Assembly: GCF_003858455.1 (NCBI RefSeq)
Contig: NZ_RQZF01000001.1
Span: 522,993-586,992 of the forward strand
DNA: 64,000 nt
DNA from: Schaalia canis
Lineage (GTDB): Bacteria > Actinomycetota > Actinomycetes > Actinomycetales > Actinomycetaceae
Direction: 5' to 3'
The notes beneath the pieces are model-generated. The model worked only from the letters and a program-made list of their open reading frames with translations. It did no database searches and had not been told where the DNA came from. Shown one piece after another: positions 16,072 to 24,984 of the stretch. A program made the translations under genes and the position numbers. The first letter of the stretch is position 1; every line of letters begins with the position of its first letter.

Positions 16072-16731
16072 CTAAGTGAGGCGGTATCCCATTCCTCGCA
16101 CCGTCTCAAAACGTTTCTTACCCAGCTTGTTACGCAAGTAAGAGACGTACACGTCCACCACATTGGAACCTGGGTCAAAATCGAAGCCCCACACCGTATT
16201 GAGCAACTGTTCACGACTCAACACCTGTCCGGGGTTACGCAAGAAAGTTTCGGCCAAAGTGAACTCGCGGGCGGACAAGTCCACCCATCGTCCATCAACC
16301 TCAGCTCGTCGCGTTCTCAGATCCAGGGTGAGGCCATTGTGGGTGAGCTGGGTCGCCGCACTGGCCGGCGATTCTGACCGTAGACGCAGACGAATACGCA
16401 CAAGGAGTTCTTCAAAGGAGAAGGGTTTAGGCATGTAGTCGTCGGCTCCCCCCTCAAGGCTGGCCACGCGGTCAGCTACCGAGGTTCGAGCTGTGAGCAT
16501 GATGACTGGGGTGTTCACGCCTTGCCCTCGTAAACGTTCCAATACTTCAAAGCCGTCAATGTCTGGAAGTCCGACGTCAAGGACGATGAGGTCAACTCCT
16601 TCCTCGACAGCCATAAAAATGCCTTCTTCTCCCGATCCTGTGGTGCGGGGGGTGAAACCCGCAGCTTTGAGGCCTTTTGCAATGAAGGCAGCGATCCTGT
16701 GTTCGTCCTCAATCACCAAGATAGTGCTCAT
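16072..16731 (-). CDS. OmpR/PhoB-family response regulator
   Basis: A 219-aa DNA-binding response regulator. The receiver domain (1-115) has the acidic pair EDE at 8-10, the phosphoacceptor Asp in LIVLDVGLPDIDG, Thr in VIMLTARTS and Lys in YMPKPFSFEEL. The C-terminal winged helix (about 125-218) has LSAREFTLAETFLRNPGQ and VDVYVSYLRNKLG. Its start overlaps the kinase stop by 4 bp, so the pair is translationally coupled. The target genes are not evident. Confidence 0.95.
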   Translation of the reverse strand: MSTILVIEDEHRIAAFIAKGLKAAGFTPRTTGSGEEGIFMAVEEGVDLIVLDVGLPDIDGFEVLERLRGQGVNTPVIMLTARTSVADRVASLEGGADDYMPKPFSFEELLVRIRLRLRSESPASAATQLTHNGLTLDLRTRRAEVDGRWVDLSAREFTLAETFLRNPGQVLSREQLLNTVWGFDFDPGSNVVDVYVSYLRNKLGKKRFETVRGMGYRLT

Positions 16732-18167
16732 GCTTGAGTCCTCTCCTCAACGCTGTTCTTCACGGGGATACACATGGTGAAAGTTGATCCTTCGCCCAGA
16801 ACTGATTCGATCTCTAATTCTCCCCCATGGGCACTCAGAATGCTCTCGACAATATTCAAACCAATGCCTGAGCCCTGCGCGTGGTGGTGGGCGTTAGTTC
16901 CGCGGGAGAAACGCTGTCGAACTTTGTCAATATCTCCAGGGGCAATCCCCACGCCTTCGTCAGTGACCCACATTTTGAGGGTATCCTCGCTCAGTGCTGA
17001 GCCAAGGACAATGATCGAGCCTTTGCGGGAGTATTTCACCGCATTGTTTGCTAGCTGTAGCCAGGCCTGGGTGATCCGTGCAGCGTCAAGGACCTGCTCG
17101 CCTTCTGCGATACCTTCGAGGAACCATTGCCGCTCCCCCAGTGCACGCGCCTTGGAAAACACCTGCTCTGTTAAACCGGCAACGTCGCTCAATACTGGCG
17201 AGACAAAATCGCTTTGCCCGGACTTTGCGAGCATCAAAATGTCGTTGACAAGTCCAGCCATTCGATCAAGCTCATCGATTGATAGTTCCCGAACTTCCTC
17301 AACGTCGCTGCTGTCATAAATATCGAGCAGTTCAAGGTGCCCACGGACCACGGTGATGGGGGTGCGAAGTTCATGCCCCACGTCGTTCAGGAGATCGCGT
17401 TGGGCGCGCACGGAGTTTTCAACTCGATCCAACATCTTATTGAAGGCTGCGGCCAGTGCCCCCAAGTCGTCAGCGCTTCGGACGGGCACGCGGCTCGTGA
17501 GATCTCGCTCGTCAATGCTTTCTGCTGCTTCACGCAATTCCTCAATTGGGTGAAGCAGCCGGCGCACCAGAGGCCATGCGGCAGCGACCACAAGCGCAAG
17601 GGTGATTGCCGCAGCAGCGGCGTAGAGCATCATTGCTCGACGCAGGTCGCGGGTGGCCTGCCCAAAGTCCACCACATACAGCAGTGCTCCCTGCTGGTCG
17701 GCTTTACGGATCGGAGCGATGAGGAGCTTGTAGGTGGTAGTCGAGGTGCTCACTGTCTCGATGATGATGTTTTCTCCGGTAACCAGTGGCCTCACATAGG
17801 CCATCAGTTCATCGTCTTTTTCGGGATGAATATCCGTCGAGGGCGGCACGAACTTCGGAGTCCCGTTCACGAAGCCAACTGCCCCTTCGGTGTGCCCAAG
17901 AACCTGCGTTTGCAGATGCTGGTAGAGCAGATCCTGAGGGGTTGCGAAGGGGCGTTGAGTTTTGCGGTCAACACCTTTGTAGGCAAGGTCGATGAGTTCG
18001 TCTCGGACGCGCTCAAGGTGGGCCTGTGTAGAGGCGTGAATGCTGCGCTCTTGAAGCGTCGATAACAGGGTGCCTGAGATTGCGACGGCAATACCTGCGA
18101 TCAGTACCATCGCCCACATGAGGCGGGTGTGGATCGAGGTGGTTCTCAGAGCCGGAAGGACACGCAT
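16728..18167 (-). CDS. Sensor histidine kinase
   Basis: A 479-aa membrane kinase. TM1 is at about 20-40; an extracellular sensor loop of about 130 residues follows; TM2 is at about 180-200 (YAAAAAITLALVVAAAW). Then come HAMP (LRRLLHPIEELREAAESI), HisKA with the phosphoacceptor in LNDVGHELRTPITVVRGH, and HATPase_c with LANNAVKYS (N box), VTDEGVGIAPGD (G1) and GSGIGLNIVESI (G2). All catalytic boxes are intact. The ATG at 18167 (MRVLPALRT) follows a purine-rich stretch; an in-frame start 15 codons upstream is possible. Cognate partner is the overlapping response regulator. Confidence 0.93.
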   Translation of the reverse strand: MRVLPALRTTSIHTRLMWAMVLIAGIAVAISGTLLSTLQERSIHASTQAHLERVRDELIDLAYKGVDRKTQRPFATPQDLLYQHLQTQVLGHTEGAVGFVNGTPKFVPPSTDIHPEKDDELMAYVRPLVTGENIIIETVSTSTTTYKLLIAPIRKADQQGALLYVVDFGQATRDLRRAMMLYAAAAAITLALVVAAAWPLVRRLLHPIEELREAAESIDERDLTSRVPVRSADDLGALAAAFNKMLDRVENSVRAQRDLLNDVGHELRTPITVVRGHLELLDIYDSSDVEEVRELSIDELDRMAGLVNDILMLAKSGQSDFVSPVLSDVAGLTEQVFSKARALGERQWFLEGIAEGEQVLDAARITQAWLQLANNAVKYSRKGSIIVLGSALSEDTLKMWVTDEGVGIAPGDIDKVRQRFSRGTNAHHHAQGSGIGLNIVESILSAHGGELEIESVLGEGSTFTMCIPVKNSVEERTQA

Positions 18168-18242
18168 GTCCCCATTATCCAGGGTGCTATCACCTTCACG
18201 CAGCAGTATCATTCACGCCTCCACAGTCATAGTGGAGGTGGC

Positions 18243-19586
18243 TTAGCGGCCAAGGCCGTGGTATTCCCAGCCTGCTTCACGCCATTGCACGGGGTCAAGA
18301 GCGTTACGCGCATCCATCATGATGGGGGTGTCCACAAGTTCCGCGCAACGCTGCGGATCCAAGCCGGTGAAGTCGGCCCATTCTGTTGCCAGGATGACCA
18401 GGCGGGCATCAGCCAGGGCGTCCTCGGTGCGTTCCTCGGTACGGAGCTCAGGTGCGGCGGCGCGGACGAGAGGCAGTGCCTTGGGATCAGTGACGACAAC
18501 CTGAGCACCGAGCTCATGCAGTCGGCGGGCCACATCAAGGGCAGGCGAATCACGGATGTCGTCGCTATTGGGTTTGAATGCTGCCCCGAGGACGGTGATC
18601 TTTGCTCCCTTGAGGTCGCCACCCAGTCGGCCAACAGCGAAGTCAATAACGCGTTGACGACGACGCTGGTTGATGGCGTCAATATCGCGAAGGAAGGATA
18701 CGGCATCCTCAACGCCTAGTTCTTCTGCGCGTGCCATGAAGGCGCGAATATCCTTGGGCAGGCAGCCGCCTCCAAAGCCAATACCGGCCCCAAGGAAACG
18801 GCGCCCAATGCGCGGGTCTCGGCCAATAGCGTCAGCCAGAACAGTGACGTCACCTCCGGTGGCTTCACAGAGCTCAGCCATGGCGTTAATGAAGCTGATC
18901 TTGGTGGCGAGGAAGGAATTGGCGGCCACCTTTACCAGCTCGGCTGTGGGATAGTCGGCAATGAGGCGTTCAATGCCTTCTTCGAGTAGCGCAGCGTAGA
19001 CCCTATCAAGCTGTTCCTTAGCATATTCACCGTTCACGGTATAGCTGTGGGTGGCGGCATCCTTTTCCAGGCCGTAGACGATGCGGTCGGGGTGGAGAGT
19101 GTCTTGGACGGCAAATCCTTCACGGAGGAACTCAGGATTCCACAGCAGGGGAATCCCTGATTCGGCAAGGCGGTCGGCAATCAGCTGTGCGGTACCGACA
19201 GGAACTGTGGACTTACCAACTACGATTGGGCGATGCTCGGCATTAGCGGGAACATGCTCCATGATCGTGTCAACAGCCGACCACACAAAGCGCATGTCAG
19301 CAGCCTTAGCGTCCTTTGACTGGGGTGTACCAACGGCAATGAAATGCACGTCAACCTCGTCAAGCTGAGCCTGTGTTGGGTCAGCGGTGAAACGCAGGCG
19401 ACCGCTTTCAAGTGCGGGAATCAACACCTCTTCAAATCCTGGCTCGTAGAAGGGTGCCTCTCCGCGGGAAAGTCGCTCGATCTTGATGGGATCAACGTCA
19501 AGGCCAATAACGTCGTGGCCGAGTTGAGCCATGCACGCAGCATGAACAGCACCCAGGTATCCGCAACCAATTACTGAAATACGCAT
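18243..19586 (-). CDS. ugd: UDP-glucose 6-dehydrogenase
   Basis: It oxidises UDP-glucose to UDP-glucuronate with NAD. The 447-aa product has the N-terminal Rossmann motif GCGYLGAVHAA, a central region with GKSTVPVGTA and the NPEFLREGFAV signature, the catalytic cysteine in GFGGGCLPKD, and the C-terminal UDP-binding domain (GAAFKPNSDDIRDSPA). All expected motifs are present. The ATG at 19586 begins the family N-terminus. It is the last gene of the minus-strand glycan cluster, 52 bp after the next gene. Confidence 0.95.
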   Translation of the reverse strand: MRISVIGCGYLGAVHAACMAQLGHDVIGLDVDPIKIERLSRGEAPFYEPGFEEVLIPALESGRLRFTADPTQAQLDEVDVHFIAVGTPQSKDAKAADMRFVWSAVDTIMEHVPANAEHRPIVVGKSTVPVGTAQLIADRLAESGIPLLWNPEFLREGFAVQDTLHPDRIVYGLEKDAATHSYTVNGEYAKEQLDRVYAALLEEGIERLIADYPTAELVKVAANSFLATKISFINAMAELCEATGGDVTVLADAIGRDPRIGRRFLGAGIGFGGGCLPKDIRAFMARAEELGVEDAVSFLRDIDAINQRRRQRVIDFAVGRLGGDLKGAKITVLGAAFKPNSDDIRDSPALDVARRLHELGAQVVVTDPKALPLVRAAAPELRTEERTEDALADARLVILATEWADFTGLDPQRCAELVDTPIMMDARNALDPVQWREAGWEYHGLGR

Positions 19587-19638
19587 TGTTGTCTTCTTTC
19601 GCTGTGGGAGGGTAGTGGTGAGTCGTCAATTGTGTGGA

Positions 19639-20757
19639 TCAACGTGCGGCAAGGGTGGCATCCACCCATTCAGCTAGCCACGATTGAGCCGATGGTCGGA
19701 AGGAGTAAACGAAGGACAAACGCAGGCGGCTTGCCTTCTCGTAGGTGGACAATCGCTGGGCGGAAACACCAAGAGCGTCGGCAATGGTGCTGATCGTCTC
19801 TGTCAAGGCTGGGCGCATCGCTGCTGGGAAGTGCCCCTGCACGATACGCAGTTCCACGTGAGCCAGGAGGTTCCCCAGATCCAAGGCCGCCTCGGCGCGC
19901 GCCGCCGTGTCAAGATCCAAAACATTCAGAGTCTGACCGTCCCAAAGTAACTGCTTATCATGCAGATCCCGGTGGGCACTCACCCACTGCGCATGAGGGC
20001 TTTGTTGATCGGCAGCAGCCAGGTCGGCACACACCTCGTCAACAGCGATGCCCAACATGCCAAGTGAGGGAACTGAGTCATGGCGAAGCGCATGCTTGTG
20101 CCAGGTGCGCAGCACATGGGCTTCTTTCTCTGGAGTGTGCACAGGAAGATCAGCATCCTGCTGAGCCAATGCAGGCCAGTGTTCCTCAAGGGCTTTCCAG
20201 CCATCCAGCCCATCGTCAGCCAGAGCATGAAGAGTCGTGCCCGGCAAAAGGGGGAACTTCAGGTGGGCCTCCCCGATTTCTGTCACAGGCGCACTGCCCA
20301 GGCCAGCACGTTCGCATAAGGTGTTCACGGCGGCGGTAGCATCGGCAATCCCTTGAGCCTTCCCGCGACGAAGATACTTGGTGACCTCGTCACGTCCAAT
20401 AACAACCGCACGTTTTCCAAGACGGTGTACGGCAAGGGTCGCGTCATAGGGTGGGAGTAGGGCCGGAAGTTTTGCATCAGTTGCGTAGGGCGCAACCCAT
20501 GCGCTGCCGTGAGCATCAATACTGCCCGCACGTAAGAGCCCTTCCGCATCGCGACCTTCACAGATCAGGCCACCATCGGCAGCGGGCCACGCCCGACGAA
20601 TCGAGGTAAGTAACGGGTGGGCAAGATCAACTTCACTGCCACCGTCGCGGTCTTTCACGATATCGATGTCGGCGTGCAGGCTGTAGAGGCGAGCCAATGC
20701 AGGGCTGTGGTGTTCCCCCCATGCGGGGCCTGTGATTGTCGTGGTGTGCGCGTTCAT
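19639..20757 (-). CDS. Phosphotransferase-fold protein (APH-like), glycan cluster
   Basis: A 372-aa cytoplasmic protein with aminoglycoside-phosphotransferase-like features. The catalytic loop reads HRDLHDKQLL where the usual form is HGDxxxxN, and the metal aspartate is in VLDLDTAA. A Gln replaces the canonical Asn, as in some small-molecule kinases. The N-terminal half is poorly conserved, with a possible nucleotide lysine in DEVTKYLRRGK. The start overlaps the stop of the upstream phosphotransferase-fold gene by 4 bp. Neighbouring glycosyltransferases suggest a sugar or glycolipid kinase rather than drug resistance; the substrate is unknown. Confidence 0.75.
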   Translation of the reverse strand: MNAHTTTITGPAWGEHHSPALARLYSLHADIDIVKDRDGGSEVDLAHPLLTSIRRAWPAADGGLICEGRDAEGLLRAGSIDAHGSAWVAPYATDAKLPALLPPYDATLAVHRLGKRAVVIGRDEVTKYLRRGKAQGIADATAAVNTLCERAGLGSAPVTEIGEAHLKFPLLPGTTLHALADDGLDGWKALEEHWPALAQQDADLPVHTPEKEAHVLRTWHKHALRHDSVPSLGMLGIAVDEVCADLAAADQQSPHAQWVSAHRDLHDKQLLWDGQTLNVLDLDTAARAEAALDLGNLLAHVELRIVQGHFPAAMRPALTETISTIADALGVSAQRLSTYEKASRLRLSFVYSFRPSAQSWLAEWVDATLAAR

Positions 20758-22019
20758 CGGATCAACTCCTCAATGCGATCAAGACGGGTGTTGATGCTGT
20801 GATGCCACAGGGGGTCGCCGGCGCGTAGAGGTTCAACAGCGCGTTCCAGCAGTGACGCCGCCTGGGCCAGATGAATATCGGATCGAGCGGGAATGTACGC
20901 CCCACCCGCGGCGTAACCAGCAAGGAAAGCTTCTGCCTGCTCCTCATCACATTCAGCCAGGTAGGAGCCGATATCTTTCGTTGCGGGGGCAAGACAGACG
21001 CGATCAAAATCGGTCAGCCACAACCGCCCGCTGACCCCGTCAATAAGAACTTGATCAGGAGAGGCATCGCCGTGACTGAGCATCAAGGGGCTACCTGAAG
21101 GAAGGGCGAGGGCGCTGGCAAGGTCGCGTAGGCGTCGCGCCGTCGAGGCGCTGAGGTATTCAAGGATTCCAGCGTGTGCCAATGCTTGACGCTTGGGATT
21201 TGATGCGCGTCCAGTTACTGATGATGCCAGGCGCGGAGGCATGACCGCGATGCCAAGGTGAAGGGCTGCGAAAAGGCGGCCCGCATCGTAGTGGTAGACC
21301 AAGCATTGGCTGTCGCGGTCAAGAACGTCCTCGCATGCTTTGAGATCCGAGGTACCGCAGTAGGCAAGAAAGCTGGCGTGTTGACCGGCAATAACCCCAT
21401 ACTTACCTGCACTTTCTGCGGGCATGGGGGTCACTTCTGCGTAAGCGTAGGCGCTGGGCATCTGCGTGTCGCGGGTAGCTCCGCTCTGGCTTCGGATGGG
21501 AGTGTCCATCCGTTCAGGCAGAGGAACAATGCCTTCAAGGAAGGTGTAGAGGTCGTGGGTAAGAACCGAGGGATTAGCCTGCACGCGAACAACCCCAAGA
21601 TCATTGCGTACCACCAGGCGACGCAGTGGGTTATAGCGCAGAATCTGCGAATTCCCACTGCCCAGGGGGTGAAAGGGAAGGGAGGGATAAATGGATCCAA
21701 GCTCCGCGAAGTAGGGCAGCAGAGCAGGATCAGCCGCAATAGGTCCACTGTCGCAGAGCAGACCGTCGGGCATTTCACGGATGACGGTGGAGTATCCCTT
21801 TGCTTCGGCCTGCTGGCTTGCTTTTCGCGCTTTGGAGTGGCTGATAGGCCACAGCAGGCGCAGCCAGCCAAGTTCAGCGTGAGTGTGTGCGTCCTTGATG
21901 GAGGCGATGATCGAAACCTCCGGCTTGATGCGCAGGCGATTTACCCGCACCTCGCGGCCGTAAAGTTCACTCAGCTTCGGGCCGTCAAGTAGGAGGTTGA
22001 GAGCTTCAAGGGTGTTCAT
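20754..22019 (-). CDS. Second phosphotransferase-fold protein, glycan cluster
   Basis: A 421-aa protein with the APH-fold catalytic motif HGDASPDQVLID and metal motif LTDFDRVCL in its C-terminal third (about 315-345). Again Gln takes the place of the usual Asn. The N-terminal 200 residues contain SIIASIKDAHTHAELGWLRLLWP, which resembles the N-lobe strands of such kinases. It overlaps the ABC exporter gene and the next kinase-like gene by 4 bp each. Two divergent paralogues side by side suggest consecutive steps or a heteromeric enzyme. The substrate is unknown. Confidence 0.75.
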   Translation of the reverse strand: MNTLEALNLLLDGPKLSELYGREVRVNRLRIKPEVSIIASIKDAHTHAELGWLRLLWPISHSKARKASQQAEAKGYSTVIREMPDGLLCDSGPIAADPALLPYFAELGSIYPSLPFHPLGSGNSQILRYNPLRRLVVRNDLGVVRVQANPSVLTHDLYTFLEGIVPLPERMDTPIRSQSGATRDTQMPSAYAYAEVTPMPAESAGKYGVIAGQHASFLAYCGTSDLKACEDVLDRDSQCLVYHYDAGRLFAALHLGIAVMPPRLASSVTGRASNPKRQALAHAGILEYLSASTARRLRDLASALALPSGSPLMLSHGDASPDQVLIDGVSGRLWLTDFDRVCLAPATKDIGSYLAECDEEQAEAFLAGYAAGGAYIPARSDIHLAQAASLLERAVEPLRAGDPLWHHSINTRLDRIEELIR

Positions 22020-23821
22020 GCGTTCTCCACTCGGATATCGTCAGCGGAGCGTCCAGAAGTGGACACCCATTGCCGGAAGGTTTCGGACTCTTCAAGGAGT
22101 TTTGCGGGAGGCGCGTCCAGAAGGACCTGCCCATCTTGGAGCCACAGGACACGGCTGGCGCGCAGCACAACTTCGACATCGTGAGTGACTGCCAGGGTGG
22201 TGCGGCCCTTCACGAGACTGTCAATGGCGTCAAGCACTTGGGAGGCTGCTTCGGGATCGAGGCCGGTGGTGGCCTCGTCAAGGATGACGACGGGCGCATC
22301 ACGCAAGAGGGCGCGGGCAATCGCAATACGTTGACGCTGACCACCCGATAAGGTCCCGCCACGCTCCCCCACCACCGTTTCGTAGCCCTGCGGTTGGGCG
22401 AGGATGAACGGTTCAGCGTTGGCCGCGCGAGCAGCCGCCTCCACCTCAGCGTCGGTGGCGTCCATGCGACCCATGCGAATGTTTTCGCGGATGGTACCGG
22501 CGAAAAGAACGGCCTCCTGGTGAAGGGTGGAAATATTGGCGCGCAACTGGGTCAAATCAAGGTCCGGCAGGGGGTACTCGTCAAGGAAAACCTGACCCGA
22601 AGTGGGGTCCTGCGCGCGGGTGAGGAGGGAAACAAGCGTGGATTTACCCGCCCCGGAGGGGCCAATAATGGCAACGTATTCACCTGGGCGTACCCGCAGG
22701 TCAACTCCCTTGAGGATCGTTCGACCTTCGTACTGGGTGTAGACCTCCTCGAAGTGCAACCAGCCGCGGAAAGCTTCGGGCCGCACCGGATCTTCAGGGG
22801 TGACGATCTCAGGCTGGATCGCCATGAGGTCCGCAACGCGTTCACCCGAGGCCGACGCCTTGGCAATACGACCGGTGTACTTTGCCATGTCACGCAGGGG
22901 CTTCATGGTGGTACGCAGATACGTGGTGAAGAGGACAAGTTCCCCGACGGTCATACCGCCATTGAGGACGCGCCAACCGCCGCCGATAAGAACCGCTGCC
23001 GTTGCTAAACCAACGATGACGTCGGTGCTGCGCTCCAGACGAGCCGACAAACGAAGGGTTTTCACGCCTTCAATAAGTGACGCCTGATTGGCACCAATGA
23101 AACGCTTTTCAATGAGGGACTCCAGGCCGTAGGTTTGCACGACCTTAATGGACGCCAGGGATTCTTGTGCCGTGTTCGCCAACTGACCCTCACCCTTGCG
23201 GCTCTTGCGCGATGCGGTGGTGATACGCGAGGAAGTCCCGCGAGAGCCAAGGAAAAAGACCACGATAGCAATGACGACAACGCACGCCAGCAACGGGTCA
23301 AGAATGAACATGACCACGAGCATGACAATCAAGGTTGCGATATTCGCCAGGAGAGGAAGCCCCGCAGTGATCGCAACTTCCTGGAGGCGAGCCACGTCAG
23401 AAACAATGCGCTGAACGGTGTCAGCACTGCGGTTTTGCGCATGGAACTGCTGATCAAGGCTTTGCACATGCCGGAAAACGCGGGCTCGTAGAGAAGCAGC
23501 TACGCGAGAACCCACAATGGCGAAACAAACCGTTGCCAGATAGTTTGCTGCAGCCCGCAATGCGACGGTGCTGACAAGAAGGGCACCACAGACGAAGAGC
23601 AGTGTCAGCGGGTCAAAGGTTGCGGCTGCGCCCTCGCCAGGCGTGGGAGTGAGCGCGTCGTCAATGACGATCTTCAGCGGCCAGGGTTCAAGAACACGGA
23701 AGGCAACCTCAAGCATGAGGGCAAGCACGCCCACGGAGATCATCGGCCATTGTGGCTTGATCTCGGGACGTACCAGCGCCAAGGTGCGCCGGGTTGCCTG
23801 AGGTTTCCTTCGAGAGCTCAC
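22016..23821 (-). CDS. ABC exporter with fused membrane and ATPase domains
   Basis: A 601-aa half-transporter. Transmembrane domain (about 25-315, six helices, with the ABC_membrane pattern RVFRHVQSLDQQFH) followed by an ATPase domain with Walker A GPSGAGKST, signature LSGGQRQR, Walker B VVILDEATTGLD and switch histidine AVTHD. It probably works as a homodimer in the membrane. It lies between a glycosyltransferase and phosphotransferase-fold genes with 4-bp overlaps, so it likely exports the lipid-linked glycan or glycolipid made by the cluster. Multidrug export is the generic alternative. Confidence 0.92.
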   Translation of the reverse strand: MSSRRKPQATRRTLALVRPEIKPQWPMISVGVLALMLEVAFRVLEPWPLKIVIDDALTPTPGEGAAATFDPLTLLFVCGALLVSTVALRAAANYLATVCFAIVGSRVAASLRARVFRHVQSLDQQFHAQNRSADTVQRIVSDVARLQEVAITAGLPLLANIATLIVMLVVMFILDPLLACVVVIAIVVFFLGSRGTSSRITTASRKSRKGEGQLANTAQESLASIKVVQTYGLESLIEKRFIGANQASLIEGVKTLRLSARLERSTDVIVGLATAAVLIGGGWRVLNGGMTVGELVLFTTYLRTTMKPLRDMAKYTGRIAKASASGERVADLMAIQPEIVTPEDPVRPEAFRGWLHFEEVYTQYEGRTILKGVDLRVRPGEYVAIIGPSGAGKSTLVSLLTRAQDPTSGQVFLDEYPLPDLDLTQLRANISTLHQEAVLFAGTIRENIRMGRMDATDAEVEAAARAANAEPFILAQPQGYETVVGERGGTLSGGQRQRIAIARALLRDAPVVILDEATTGLDPEAASQVLDAIDSLVKGRTTLAVTHDVEVVLRASRVLWLQDGQVLLDAPPAKLLEESETFRQWVSTSGRSADDIRVENA

Positions 23822-24984
23822 GACTCCTCCACATCCTTATCGTCAATACCAGCACACTGGAAAATACGGGCGACAACCCCGGCCCAGGAATGCTGTGTTT
23901 GGGCTAATTCACGTCCCTTTGCACCCAGTTCTGCGCGCCGCTTGGGGTCCGCTGCGAGGGCGTCAATCGCGGCGGCAAGTTCGGCCGGAGCTGATGGGGT
24001 CACGAGCATGCCCGCGCCGTTGAGCACCTGAGGAATCTGACCGATTGAAGTGGCCACTACTGGTAAACCTGCAGCCATGTACTCGTAGACCTTCAGGGGA
24101 GAGAAGTAGTGGGCATCCTCGCTGTCTGGCGCCGGGTAGGGGGCGACAGCAATCGCTGATCCTGCCAGATGGGCAGGCATATCGGCCGGCGGAATCGCCC
24201 CGCGAAAATCAGCATTAACACCCAACTCGCGAGCGCGCTCTTCAAGGGCAGCGCGTTCGGGGCCGTCGCCAAGGATACGTAGTGTCCACGGGCGCTTGGC
24301 CAAGGATGCGGCTTCGAGCAGATCAGGCACTCCATGCCAGGGCTTGAGAGTCCCCACGAAGGTGACAACAACGGAGGAGGCGTCCTCAGGCTGAGGGTGG
24401 ATACGGTCCACGTTCACACCATTGGCGACCGTGTGGACACGCCCAGATCCCGTGTGTTCGCGCACCCAATCGCTGACGGGGTCGGACACGCAGATGGTGG
24501 CGTTGGCTGCCTCGACCTGTGCGCGCAGGGCAGACCAGGCTTCGTCCTCGTGGACGAGAATACGATGGGCTGCCTGTTCTTCTATGAGAGGCGCGTTCAC
24601 TTCCAGGATGGCAGCGGGCTTCTCGCCGCTGTTCCCGCTGTGTGACAGTGCGGCCGCGCGCACATCAGCCAGGACGGTGGAGAACAACGAGTAGCGTTCG
24701 TAGATGGCGTCAGGGGCGTCAACAATCAGCGTGTCAGCGATTGCTCGCGAGGCATCCTGCTGGGCGCGCTCACGCTCTTCAGGGTCCTTTGCGCGGATCG
24801 GGTAGTCAATGACTTTCAGGTCAGCTAAGTCGGCGGGAACATCACTGCCGCGCCGGACGGCGTAGACGGTCACCTCGTGTCCACGGGCGCGCATTTGGCG
24901 CACGACTTCTTGGATGTGGACGGAGGCACCCTTGGTGCCAAAAACCGGGATGCCGGGGTCAACGCAGACGTAGGCGATGCGCAT
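23818..24984 (-). CDS. GT4-family glycosyltransferase
   Basis: A 388-aa GT-B enzyme. The N-terminal domain has the GTKGASVHIQEVVRQM loop that binds the acceptor side. The C-terminal donor-binding domain has VVTFVGTLKPWHGV and the EX7E-type region YFSPLKVYEYMAAGLPVVAT. The ATG at 24984 overlaps the upstream stop (TAATG) and gives the family N-terminus MRIAYVCVDPG; a start 12 codons earlier would run into the upstream gene. Donor and acceptor are unknown. Confidence 0.92.
   Translation of the reverse strand: MRIAYVCVDPGIPVFGTKGASVHIQEVVRQMRARGHEVTVYAVRRGSDVPADLADLKVIDYPIRAKDPEERERAQQDASRAIADTLIVDAPDAIYERYSLFSTVLADVRAAALSHSGNSGEKPAAILEVNAPLIEEQAAHRILVHEDEAWSALRAQVEAANATICVSDPVSDWVREHTGSGRVHTVANGVNVDRIHPQPEDASSVVVTFVGTLKPWHGVPDLLEAASLAKRPWTLRILGDGPERAALEERARELGVNADFRGAIPPADMPAHLAGSAIAVAPYPAPDSEDAHYFSPLKVYEYMAAGLPVVATSIGQIPQVLNGAGMLVTPSAPAELAAAIDALAADPKRRAELGAKGRELAQTQHSWAGVVARIFQCAGIDDKDVEES

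Noticed and set aside
19639..22019. Aminoglycoside resistance genes
   Set aside because: Only the fold motif matches; the operon context is glycan assembly and the Asn-to-Gln catalytic change is not typical of resistance enzymes.
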